Shown piece after piece: positions 40,940 through 49,235 of a stretch of DNA of 64,000 nucleotides. Position numbers and translations under genes: made by a program. The number at the start of each line of letters is the position of its first letter. Within the stretch, counting starts at the first letter, position 1. The notes below the pieces were generated by a model. It saw only the letters and a program-made list of their open reading frames with translations, had not been told where the DNA came from and did not search any database. This DNA comes from Acidimicrobiaceae bacterium RAAP-2 (GTDB lineage Bacteria > Actinomycetota > Acidimicrobiia > Acidimicrobiales > RAAP-2): the NCBI GenBank assembly GCA_001443545.1, contig LMAD01000004.1, positions 44,608 to 108,607 on the forward strand, read 5' to 3'.

Positions 40940-42114
40940 CTCGCCGCGAGGGCGAGGGCGCTCGCGCTGAGTACGTGCGCCATGACGGGCACCGACTCGT
41001 CGGAGACGGCGAAGTCGGGTCCGTGGTGGGACCCGCTCGTGCCGTCGGCGAGTGCGCCGCCGACGAAGAAGTAGCACCCGGGAACCCGGTTCAGGAACTC
41101 CGAGACGTCGTCGCTGGCCGGCGTCGGTGGCATCTCCGTCACGAACGCGTCGCCCAGCACCGACCGAGCGCTGGCCATGACCGTTTCGTAGACCAGCGGA
41201 TCGTTCACGACGGTCGGGGTGCTTTCGTTGGTCGACAGCGAACAGCGCACCGAGTAGGTGCGCTCGACCTCATCGAGGAGACCGCCCAGTCGCGCCATCG
41301 CTTCGGCGAACTGGTCGTCGTCGAAGGTCCGCAGTGATCCGCGTAAGAGTGCCGTGCGCGGTACCACGTTGTTCGCGGTCCCGGCGTGGATGACGCCGGC
41401 CGAGCACGCGCAGTTCACGCCGTCCAACGCGAGTCCCTCGATGACCTCGGTCAGTCGGCTCGCCAGATGACTCACGGCCAGCACGACGTTGCCGTCAGCA
41501 CCGGCCATCGCACCGTGTCCGCCGCGGCCGGCGAGTTCGACGTTGAAGGCGGTGGCCCGACTCATCGCGATACCGGCGCGCGAGCCGACGAAGCCCGTGG
41601 GGGCAAGCGACGTGACGTGTCCGCCGATCACGGCGTCGGCCGGATGGCGGTCCAGCACGCCGGCCTCGATCATCGCCCGCGCCCCGCCGAGACCCTCTTC
41701 CGCCGGCTGGAAGACCAACGTGTACGTCCCGGCCAGGTCGGGGGTGTGCGCCAACACGTCGGCGACGCCGAGCAGGGCCGCGGTGTGCACGTCGTGTCCG
41801 CACGCGTGCATCACGCCCTCGTTCGTCGAGCGGTAGGGCAGATCGCGTTCCTCCTGCACGGGGAGCGCGTCGATGTCGGCGCGCAGCAACACTCGTCGCC
41901 CGGGTCGTGACCCTTGCAGGCTGGCAATCGCGCCGGTCTCGGTGGGACTCGGAGCCACGGTCCATCCGAGTTCCAGCAGGCGGTCGCGGATCACTGCGGT
42001 CGTGCGATGCTCGGCGAAGGAGAGTTCGGGGTGGGCGTGCAGGTCGTGTCGCAGGGCGACCATGGCGGGCGTGGCATTCTCGATAAGAGTTGCGAGTTCA
42101 GTGCGCTGGTCCAT
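40936..42114 (-). CDS. M20-family amidohydrolase
   Basis: A 392-residue metallo-amidohydrolase of the aminoacylase/hippurate hydrolase group. Metal ligands are in VMHACGHDVHTAALLG and the catalytic glutamate in LVFQPAEEGLGGARAM; the dimerisation lid domain (about 180-290) and GSHHGPDFAVSDE complete the pattern. It probably removes acyl groups from N-acyl amino acids. TACCAT (complement of 42121-42126) ends 6 bases before the ATG, so the message is probably leaderless. Confidence 0.95.
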   Translation of the reverse strand: MDQRTELATLIENATPAMVALRHDLHAHPELSFAEHRTTAVIRDRLLELGWTVAPSPTETGAIASLQGSRPGRRVLLRADIDALPVQEERDLPYRSTNEGVMHACGHDVHTAALLGVADVLAHTPDLAGTYTLVFQPAEEGLGGARAMIEAGVLDRHPADAVIGGHVTSLAPTGFVGSRAGIAMSRATAFNVELAGRGGHGAMAGADGNVVLAVSHLASRLTEVIEGLALDGVNCACSAGVIHAGTANNVVPRTALLRGSLRTFDDDQFAEAMARLGGLLDEVERTYSVRCSLSTNESTPTVVNDPLVYETVMASARSVLGDAFVTEMPPTPASDDVSEFLNRVPGCYFFVGGALADGTSGSHHGPDFAVSDESVPVMAHVLSASALALAAS

Positions 42115-42120
42115 CTACGC

Positions 42121-42126
42121 ATGGTA
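42121..42126 (-). promoter_or_regulatory. -10 hexamer before the M20 amidohydrolase
   Basis: TACCAT on the minus strand, 6 bases before ATG 42114; no ribosome site is present. Confidence 0.45.
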
Positions 42127-42169
42127 GGGCGGGTTCGGCGACGGGCTAGGATGGGTGGCCAGCATTACT

Positions 42170-42246
42170 GCGGCTGTAGCTCAGCGGATTAGAGCATCGG
42201 TCTACGGAACCGAGGGTCGGGGGTTCGAATCCCTCCAGCCGCACCA
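42170..42246 (+). tRNA. tRNA-Arg (anticodon ACG)
   Basis: A cloverleaf with acceptor GCGGCTG/CAGCCGC, D-arm AGCTCAGCGGATTAGAGC, anticodon stem-loop TCGGT-CTACGGA-ACCGA with ACG, and T-loop GTTCGAATC. CCA is encoded (42244-42246). The anticodon A34 is normally edited to inosine by TadA, encoded at 62.1 kb. Confidence 0.96.
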
Positions 42247-42500
42247 ATGGTGATGCGTCGCGACATCGGCAATGAATGCGTCGCGACGAAGTCGTTCGTG
42301 CGCGACCAGCGCCACGGTCCCCGGCGATGATTGGGTCCGCGGTCCTTGGTCTCGTGGGCCGTGGCATCGCAGAACGCGTCGCCGCGTCATTTCGGAAGCT
42401 GCCCGAACACTCGGGTGCGCCGTTCGGTACCATGACGTTGACGACGTCGGGGCGTGGATGTTCGTGCACGCCACGAGGCGGGGGGACGGGAAGCGAGCTG

Positions 42501-44597
42501 ATGACTTCGGGCGTTGGAGACGAGCCGTTCATTGAATTCCTCGAACGCCACCCCTTGACGTGGGAGCGGCTCTTGAACGTGCTGCCCGACGGGGTCGCGT
42601 TCATCGACGACGGGGGGATTATTCGCCACGCCAACGCGGTACTCACCACGTTGACCGGCTACGAACTCGACGACCTCGTCGGCCGATCGGTGGAGGATAT
42701 CGTCCCGGTCGCCGCTCGCAAGAACCACGAGCACCTCCGACATCGATTCGTCGAAGAGGCACGATTTCGCACCATGGGTCGTCACCTCAACCTCTCGTTG
42801 GTGCGACGCGACGGGAGCGAGCTCGCCGTCGACATCGCCCTCGCCCCGATTGTGCTCGGTGGTCGGCCGTGGATCATCACGCTCATTCGCGACGACAGCG
42901 CGGAGCGATCCGCGTCGCGAGCCCGCGACGAGATCGAGCAGCGGTTCCGACTGGCCTTCGAGGAGAACATGGCCCCGATGGCCTTTACCGATCTCGACGA
43001 CCGCTGTCTCGCGGTGAACGACGCCTTCTGCGCGATGTTGGGGCGGTCCCGTGCCGAACTGCTCGACTGCGACTCATCGCTGTTCACGCACCCCGAAGAC
43101 CTCGGCATCACCGAGTCGGTGCACCAGCGCCTCATCACCGGCGAAGTGGAGCGCGTGCGCTACATCAAGCGGTACGTGAAGTCGGACGGCCGCGTCATCG
43201 TCGCCGAGATCTCGAAATCCACCGCACGCGACGAAGGGGGAGGCATCCTCTACTTCGTCAACTCCGAGCGTGACATCACCGAGGAGCTGGAACTCGCTGA
43301 TCAACTCGCCCACCAGGCACTTCATGATCCACTGACCGGGCTGGCCAACCGGGCGCTCTTCGACGATCGGTTGGTGCAGGCCTTCGAGCGGGTCGACCGC
43401 TACGGCGGGTTCGGCGCGGTACTGCTGATCGACCTCGACGATTTCAAGGGGATCAACGACACGCGCGGCCACATCACGGGCGACGAGCTACTCTCCGCGG
43501 TGGCGGGGCGGATGCATTCGGTGACGCGGTCGTCGGACACGCTCTGCCGTTTCGGCGGTGACGAGTTCCTCTACCTCGCCGAGGGGATGTCGGGGCCCGG
43601 CGAAGTGGACCAGGTCGCCTCACGGATCCTGGGCGCCTTCGACGAGCCGTTCGCAATCGCCGGCACCTTCTTGGAGCAGCGCGCGAGCATCGGCGTCGTC
43701 GTCTTCGACGCCGGACGAGTCGATCGCGCCACGTTGGTGCGTGACGCGGACGTGGCGCTGTACGAGGCGAAGCGTGAGGGCAAGAACCGTCACGTCGTCT
43801 TCACCCCTTCGATGCACCAGCAGGCGGCCAGCCACTTCGAACTCGCGCGGGAGTTGCGTCAGGCGATGGGGGCGGGCGAGCTCGCCATGCACTATCAGCC
43901 GATCGTGGACTTGTCGACGCTCTCGGTGGTGGGCTTCGAGGCGCTCATGCGTTGGCGGCACCCGGTTCGAGGAGCCGTAGCCCCGTCGGTCTTCATCCCC
44001 CTCGCCGAGGAGTCGGGACTGATCGTCGAGCTCGGCGCGTTCGCGCTGCGCGAAGCGATCGCGACCGCGGCGACGTGGGCGCCCCGCGGCCCCTACCTCA
44101 CGGTCAACTTGTCGGCTCGACAGTTCCACGACCCCGACCTCGTGTCGACGATCGAGCATGAACTCAAGACGAGCGGGCTCGCCCCGGGCCGACTGGTCAT
44201 CGAAGTGACCGAGAGCGCGACGATGCTGGACGTCGCTGAGACGTTGGAAGTGATCGATCGCCTCGCTCACCACGGGATCGGCATCGCCCTCGACGACTTC
44301 GGGACGGGATTCTCGTCACTGCACTACCTCACCCTGGTCAAACCGCGGATTATCAAGATCGACCAGTCGTTCGTCAGTCCCACCCACGGCGATCAGCGGA
44401 CGATGACGCTCCTCGAGACCATCGTCACGCTCGGCCAGAAACTCGACATCACCGTGGTGGCCGAAGGTATCGAGACCGACGAGCAGCTCGAGCACTTACG
44501 CGACCTGGGCTGCGATCTCGGCCAGGGGTTCCTCTTCTCGCCCGCGGTGACGGCGATCGAGGTTCCCGCGCTGGTGACCCGCAACTTCGCGCGTTAA
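42501..44597 (+). CDS. PAS-PAS-GGDEF-EAL cyclic-di-GMP protein
   Basis: A 698-residue sensory protein. Two PAS domains (about 20-135 and 145-265) are followed by GGDEF (about 275-430; RFGGDEFLYL) and EAL (about 445-690; VGFEALMRWRHP, LTVNLSARQF, EVTESATML, DDFGTGFSSL, KIDQSFV). The inhibitory site RSSD lies five residues before GGDEF. All key residues of both c-di-GMP synthesis and hydrolysis are kept, so the net activity depends on the PAS input. There is no membrane helix. ATG 42501 is chosen because upstream translation is low complexity; ATG 42432 is an alternative. It converges with another c-di-GMP gene 5 bases away. Confidence 0.92.
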   Translation: MTSGVGDEPFIEFLERHPLTWERLLNVLPDGVAFIDDGGIIRHANAVLTTLTGYELDDLVGRSVEDIVPVAARKNHEHLRHRFVEEARFRTMGRHLNLSLVRRDGSELAVDIALAPIVLGGRPWIITLIRDDSAERSASRARDEIEQRFRLAFEENMAPMAFTDLDDRCLAVNDAFCAMLGRSRAELLDCDSSLFTHPEDLGITESVHQRLITGEVERVRYIKRYVKSDGRVIVAEISKSTARDEGGGILYFVNSERDITEELELADQLAHQALHDPLTGLANRALFDDRLVQAFERVDRYGGFGAVLLIDLDDFKGINDTRGHITGDELLSAVAGRMHSVTRSSDTLCRFGGDEFLYLAEGMSGPGEVDQVASRILGAFDEPFAIAGTFLEQRASIGVVVFDAGRVDRATLVRDADVALYEAKREGKNRHVVFTPSMHQQAASHFELARELRQAMGAGELAMHYQPIVDLSTLSVVGFEALMRWRHPVRGAVAPSVFIPLAEESGLIVELGAFALREAIATAATWAPRGPYLTVNLSARQFHDPDLVSTIEHELKTSGLAPGRLVIEVTESATMLDVAETLEVIDRLAHHGIGIALDDFGTGFSSLHYLTLVKPRIIKIDQSFVSPTHGDQRTMTLLETIVTLGQKLDITVVAEGIETDEQLEHLRDLGCDLGQGFLFSPAVTAIEVPALVTRNFAR

Positions 44598-44602
44598 CGG
44601 CG

Positions 44603-46291
44603 TCACCCCGGGGCGACCTCGACGCGATCGCGCCCCTTCTCCTTGGCCTCGTAGAGGGCGCCGTCGGCTCGGGCCAACAGCGACTCCTGGGGTTCGTTCA
44701 AGCGACGTCGGGCGATGCCGACGCTGACGGTGACCTGGGGGAGGTCGACGGCGGAGGCGGTGACGTGTTCGCGGATCCGCTCGGCCGCCCGTCGCGCACT
44801 GGTGTCGTCGACGTTAGAGAGTAGGACGAGGAACTCCTCGCCACCGAGGCGGAATGAAGGGTCGCTGGGCCGAACACTCTGGACGATGGCGTGGGCGATC
44901 CGTTGGAGCAGCACGTCACCGGCTGCGTGGCCGAAGGTGTCGTTGACGTTCTTGAAGTGATCCACGTCGACCATGAGGGCCGCCATCTGGGGTTCGGGGT
45001 TCCGGTCGTCGAAGGCCGCGAGTTGGTGATAGCTGTCGGCCAATGAAGCACGATTGCGTAGTCCGGTGAGCGGGTCGTAAATCGCTCGGGTGTGCCAATC
45101 CGAGAGTTCGAGGTCGGTGGTGCGCCGGAGTATCTCACGCTCCAATCCGACTTCGACCAGTGAGATGATTTGATGGAGTACCACGATGGTGGCGTCACTC
45201 GGGACCCGACGCTCACGGAATCCCCAGACCATGGCGCCGTCGATGGTTCCAGTCGTCGGCGAACGCAGAGGCAGGATGAGCCGGTGGCCCGGTTCGACCA
45301 GCGCACCGTCGAGCACGCGGGCGACGTCACTGGGCGCGTCGTCGCGGTGACCGGCGAAGTCGTCGCCCTGTTCGAAGCGAAAGAGCACGCCACCGGTGCC
45401 GGCCCACAGCTCGAAGTAGTCCGCCCCCAGCGTCCGGACCGCGAGACCGGCGAGGTAGGCCGCCACCGTCGAGAAGTCGTGCTCCTTGACCATCGTGTTG
45501 ATGACGCCGTGGATCGTCCGGTTGGCAGCGAAGAGGAACGAGAGGCCCGGGTCGTCGGGGGTGAGCAACAGGGCACCACAGTCGAGGTCGTCCAGCACGC
45601 CCATGGCGACAGGGACGAAGGACTCGGGTATCACCTGACCGTGCTGGGGCGCAAGCGTTCGTGGGGAGACGGAACGGATGGCGAGCAGGGCGTGGGCGAG
45701 CACGTCGTGACTCGGCACGGAATACTCGTGGAAGCCTTGGACGGCGTCCAAGTCGGTGGGCGACTCGACGAAGAGTGACCGATCGGCTTCGAAGCTACCG
45801 AAGAGGTCCGAGCTGAAAAGGGTCTCGGACCGTTCGTCGAAGGTGCAGAAGGCGCCGGCCGAACGCAGGTAGGGCGTAAGGAGGAAGTGCAGGCTGCGGT
45901 CCTCGAGCACGATCCGGTGGTGGTCCTCGTCGATGCTTCGGTAGGGGATGGTGAACCCCGCCCGTCGCAACGCGGTGTGGGTGCGCCAGTGCGTGATGAT
46001 CATGACGTCGGGGTGAAGGCCCCGCTCGAGGAGCGTGGTGAGGGCCGCGACCTTGTCGACGTCCGGCTGGGAGCAGATGACCCAGCGGACCTTGGACAGG
46101 CCGACGACGGCGTTGATCTTGTCCGCGGTCTCGTCGGCGGTGAGAGTGGAACCGGGGTCGATCACGACCGACTGGTCACCCTGTTCGATGAGGTAGACGT
46201 TGCTCTGGTACGTGCCGTCGGGCATCGTCGCGCCGACCCACCAGACGCGGTCGGCAATCTCGGCACCACGGTCGTACACCTGGTCGCTCAC
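44603..46291 (-). CDS. Metallo-beta-lactamase-fold sensor fused to diguanylate cyclase
   Basis: A 562-residue soluble protein. Residues 1-235 have a flavodiiron/ODP-like MBL fold: NVYLIEQGDQSVVIDPGS, VRWVICSQPDVDKVAAL, FCTFDERSETLFSSDLFGSF and LAPQHGQVIP. Some usual metal ligands are changed (the HxHxDH position reads SQPDVDK), others kept (SSDLFGS, PQHGQ). A GAF-like middle (about 240-380) leads to GGDEF (about 400-560) with active FRLGGEEFLVLL and the inhibitory RPSD site. It probably makes c-di-GMP in response to oxygen, redox or a bound ligand. It starts at GTG or ATG near 46291, divergent from the MmpL-like gene. Confidence 0.88.
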   Translation of the reverse strand: MSDQVYDRGAEIADRVWWVGATMPDGTYQSNVYLIEQGDQSVVIDPGSTLTADETADKINAVVGLSKVRWVICSQPDVDKVAALTTLLERGLHPDVMIITHWRTHTALRRAGFTIPYRSIDEDHHRIVLEDRSLHFLLTPYLRSAGAFCTFDERSETLFSSDLFGSFEADRSLFVESPTDLDAVQGFHEYSVPSHDVLAHALLAIRSVSPRTLAPQHGQVIPESFVPVAMGVLDDLDCGALLLTPDDPGLSFLFAANRTIHGVINTMVKEHDFSTVAAYLAGLAVRTLGADYFELWAGTGGVLFRFEQGDDFAGHRDDAPSDVARVLDGALVEPGHRLILPLRSPTTGTIDGAMVWGFRERRVPSDATIVVLHQIISLVEVGLEREILRRTTDLELSDWHTRAIYDPLTGLRNRASLADSYHQLAAFDDRNPEPQMAALMVDVDHFKNVNDTFGHAAGDVLLQRIAHAIVQSVRPSDPSFRLGGEEFLVLLSNVDDTSARRAAERIREHVTASAVDLPQVTVSVGIARRRLNEPQESLLARADGALYEAKEKGRDRVEVAPG

Positions 46292-46503
46292 GGCCCCCCG
46301 GTCCTCTCACACACGTCGCGTCCGCACGAAAGCGTCACGCTGCATCATTCCACCATCGTGCGCCATCGTGCGTCATCGCCTCGACCGCGGAGGTCCCCGC
46401 GGACGTCGTGGCGCGGTCCTACGGTCGAGAAGACGCATCAATTACCAGGTCATCTACATTTCATATACTTCTTCGAACTCTTGAATCCGAAAGGTCCACG
46501 ACG

Positions 46504-48570
46504 ATGTTCGGCTTCACCCCATCCCCACGACGGGTCCGCAGCGCCATCGTCTTCGTGACCTTGGCGGTGCTCGTGGTCGGCGTCGTGCTCGGGCTGCGAG
46601 CCCCGACGGTGACCCAGCCGTCCGTGGTCGACGGACTCCCGCACTCGAGTCAAGCGTGGCTCGCGTCTCAACGAGTCTCGGCGTTGCCGGGGGCGAATCG
46701 AGAGGTCGCGGTGGTGGTCTACCGCCGCGTCGACGGTCGTCCGTTGAGCGGCGCCCAGCGCTCGGCGTTGCGAGCGCTGACGAGTCGCCTCGCCGCGGCG
46801 GACGCGGCGGTGAGTCCGCGAAGCGAGTCGATCCCCCTTACCCCACTAATCGTGAGCCCCGACGCCACCGTCGCCTTCGCGTCAATCTCGGTCTCGATGG
46901 TGCCGAACCTCAACGTGGTATCGAACCGCATCTTCGCGATCCGGGCCGCCCTCAAGGCGCTCGTCCCCGCGGGAGTCGAGAGCGCCGTCACGGGTGCGCC
47001 CGCGTTCTCGGCCGACCTCGGTCAGGTGTTCCACGGGGCTAACCACAAACTCCTGGTGACGACGGCGCTCGTGGTGGCGCTGCTCCTGATCATCACCTAC
47101 CGCTCGCCGCTGCTCTGGCTGGTGCCCCTCGCCGTCGTCGGATCGGCCGACCAGATCTCCTCGCACGTCGCAGCACTGCTCGCCCCGCACGTCGGCATCC
47201 GACTCGACGGTGCGTCGACGGGCATCGCCGACGTCCTCGTCTTCGGTGCCGGCACCGACTACGCGTTGCTGCTGATCGCGCGCTATCGCGAGCAGTTGCG
47301 TCAGGTCGAGGACCGATTCGAGGCGATGCGCATCGCGGTCCGGCGCACGAGCGAATCGATCATCGCGTCGGGGACGACGGTGACGATCAGCCTCGTCGTC
47401 TTGCTCCTCGCGTCGATGGCGGGGACCCGTGCCCTGGGCTTCGCCGGAGCGATCGGGATCATCTCGGCGATGGCGATGGTGCTGCTCGTGCTACCCGCGG
47501 CCCTCGCGCTCTGCGGTCGCAGGGTGTTCTGGCCGTTGGTGCCACGGGCCGGCGACACTCAACATCGCGACGGCCGAGTCTTCGCGCGTATCGGAGCGTT
47601 CGTCACGAAACGTCGCGTCATCGTGATCGTTGCGTCCTTCGCATTCCTCGCCCTGGCGTCCACCGCGAACTTCGGTCTGCGCCAAGGGCTTTCCACGACA
47701 CAGCAGTTCACCGCCACGCCCGAGTCGGTCGTCGGTCAGCGGATCCTCGCGTCGGCCTTTCCCGCGGGAAGCGGTGTACCGGTCGTGATCGTCACCTCCA
47801 CCCGGACCGCGGGCGCCACGCTGGCCGCCGTCAAGTCGGTCTCGGGGGTGACCCGGGTCCAGGAGACATCGGCCAACGCGACCTGGACCGAGCTCGACGC
47901 GACGAGCACCGCCGCGCCGGGGTCGGCGTCGGCCTTCCGAATCGTTGACGCGCTTCGCCGCGCGGTCGGCGCGGTGCCGGGGGCGCACGCGGTGGTCGGC
48001 GGCGACTCCGCGACGACGCTCGACGCTAACCGCGCGACGAATCGCGATACGTGGTTGCTGGTACCGATCATCTTGATCATCGTCCTCGGGGTACTGCTCG
48101 TCCTGCTGCGCTCGCTGCTCGCGCCGCTGCTCCTGCTGGCCACGGTCATCTCCTCATTCGCCGCGGCGCTCGGAGTGGCGTGGCTCGTGTTCACCCACCT
48201 CATCCACTACCCCGCCCTGGCGTCGGGAGTGCCCTTCTACTCCTTCCTCTTCCTGGTAGCGCTCGGGGTGGACTACAACATCTTCCTCACCGCGCGCGCG
48301 AAGCAGGAGCGCGACGCCCACGGCGCCGCGCAGGGCATGCTGCACGCGTTGACCTCGACCGGTGGCGTGATCACGTCCGCGGGGGTGCTCCTGGCCTCGG
48401 TCTTCGCGGTGTTGAGCGTGCTGCCACTGATCGAACTCACCCAGGTCGGCGTGATCGTCGGGCTCGGGGTCCTGCTCGACACGTTGCTGGTTCGCACGGT
48501 GCTCGTCCCGGCACTCGCGGCGCTCTTCGGTGAGAACTTCTGGTGGCCGTCGCGTCGCCGCACCGAATAG
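46504..48570 (+). CDS. MMPL-family RND transporter
   Basis: A 688-residue inner-membrane protein with twelve helices in two halves, each headed by a large outer loop: helix 1 (about 15-33), loop with EVAVVVYRRVDGRPLSG, then VFGAGTDYALLLIARYREQL in half 1 and VDYNIFLTARAKQERDAHG in half 2, the duplicated proton-relay regions of MmpL proteins. Such proteins export lipids or siderophores. ATG 46504 after AAAGGT is chosen over an open upstream frame. No accessory mmpS-like gene is present. Confidence 0.93.
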   Translation: MFGFTPSPRRVRSAIVFVTLAVLVVGVVLGLRAPTVTQPSVVDGLPHSSQAWLASQRVSALPGANREVAVVVYRRVDGRPLSGAQRSALRALTSRLAAADAAVSPRSESIPLTPLIVSPDATVAFASISVSMVPNLNVVSNRIFAIRAALKALVPAGVESAVTGAPAFSADLGQVFHGANHKLLVTTALVVALLLIITYRSPLLWLVPLAVVGSADQISSHVAALLAPHVGIRLDGASTGIADVLVFGAGTDYALLLIARYREQLRQVEDRFEAMRIAVRRTSESIIASGTTVTISLVVLLLASMAGTRALGFAGAIGIISAMAMVLLVLPAALALCGRRVFWPLVPRAGDTQHRDGRVFARIGAFVTKRRVIVIVASFAFLALASTANFGLRQGLSTTQQFTATPESVVGQRILASAFPAGSGVPVVIVTSTRTAGATLAAVKSVSGVTRVQETSANATWTELDATSTAAPGSASAFRIVDALRRAVGAVPGAHAVVGGDSATTLDANRATNRDTWLLVPIILIIVLGVLLVLLRSLLAPLLLLATVISSFAAALGVAWLVFTHLIHYPALASGVPFYSFLFLVALGVDYNIFLTARAKQERDAHGAAQGMLHALTSTGGVITSAGVLLASVFAVLSVLPLIELTQVGVIVGLGVLLDTLLVRTVLVPALAALFGENFWWPSRRRTE

Positions 48571-48693
48571 CCCCGCCGACCTCAACGTTGCCGCGGACTG
48601 CGGGTAGACGACGTTGAAACTTCGGCGCGGAGCGAGCGGTGGTGCTACAACGAGAGTCGGCGCAGCTCGGTCGTTGCGTCACGGGGGGGCACG

Positions 48694-49146
48694 ATGGCGT
48701 TCGACGTCAAGCGGTTGAAGGGGATGGACCGGATCGTCGCAGTGGCCGGCGCCGTCGCACTGGTATCGATGTTCTTACCCTGGTACGGGCTCTCCGCGAG
48801 CGACCTGAGCGCGTCGGTGAACGGATTCTCGTCGGGCTACGGCTGGATCGGCGCGGTGCTCATCGTCGCCGCCGGTGTCTACACGGTGCTGGTGCGCTCG
48901 GGTACCGAACTGCGTCACTCGTCGCACGGTCCCGCGACGTGGGTCGCGGGACTCTCGGTGATCGGCACGGTGCTCGTCGCGTTGCGTTGGGTGTCGATGC
49001 CGAGCGCCACGCTCGGTGCGGCGTTGAGCTACGGCCCACGGATCGGCATCGTCTTGACGCTGCTGGCCGGACTCGTCCAGGTGATCGCCTCGGTCTGGCT
49101 CTTTCGGCGCTCCGGCGAGCGGGTGCCGTGGCGTTCGAACCGGTAG
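48694..49146 (+). CDS. Four-helix membrane protein of unknown function
   Basis: A 150-residue protein with four predicted helices (about 13-31, 49-67, 83-100, 112-136) and short charged ends. No family is recognised. CGGGGGGGCACG precedes the ATG as a weak ribosome site. It lies between the MMPL gene and putA with gaps of 123 and 89 bases, so it is probably a single transcription unit. Confidence 0.6.
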   Translation: MAFDVKRLKGMDRIVAVAGAVALVSMFLPWYGLSASDLSASVNGFSSGYGWIGAVLIVAAGVYTVLVRSGTELRHSSHGPATWVAGLSVIGTVLVALRWVSMPSATLGAALSYGPRIGIVLTLLAGLVQVIASVWLFRRSGERVPWRSNR

Positions 49147-49235
49147 CGCCCCGTCGCCGTTGAGCGAGCGCCCGTCGCTCGTGCGAGGTCGTACTAGAAA
49201 TGGGTCTGCGGCAACGACGCCGCCGGGAGGTAGCG

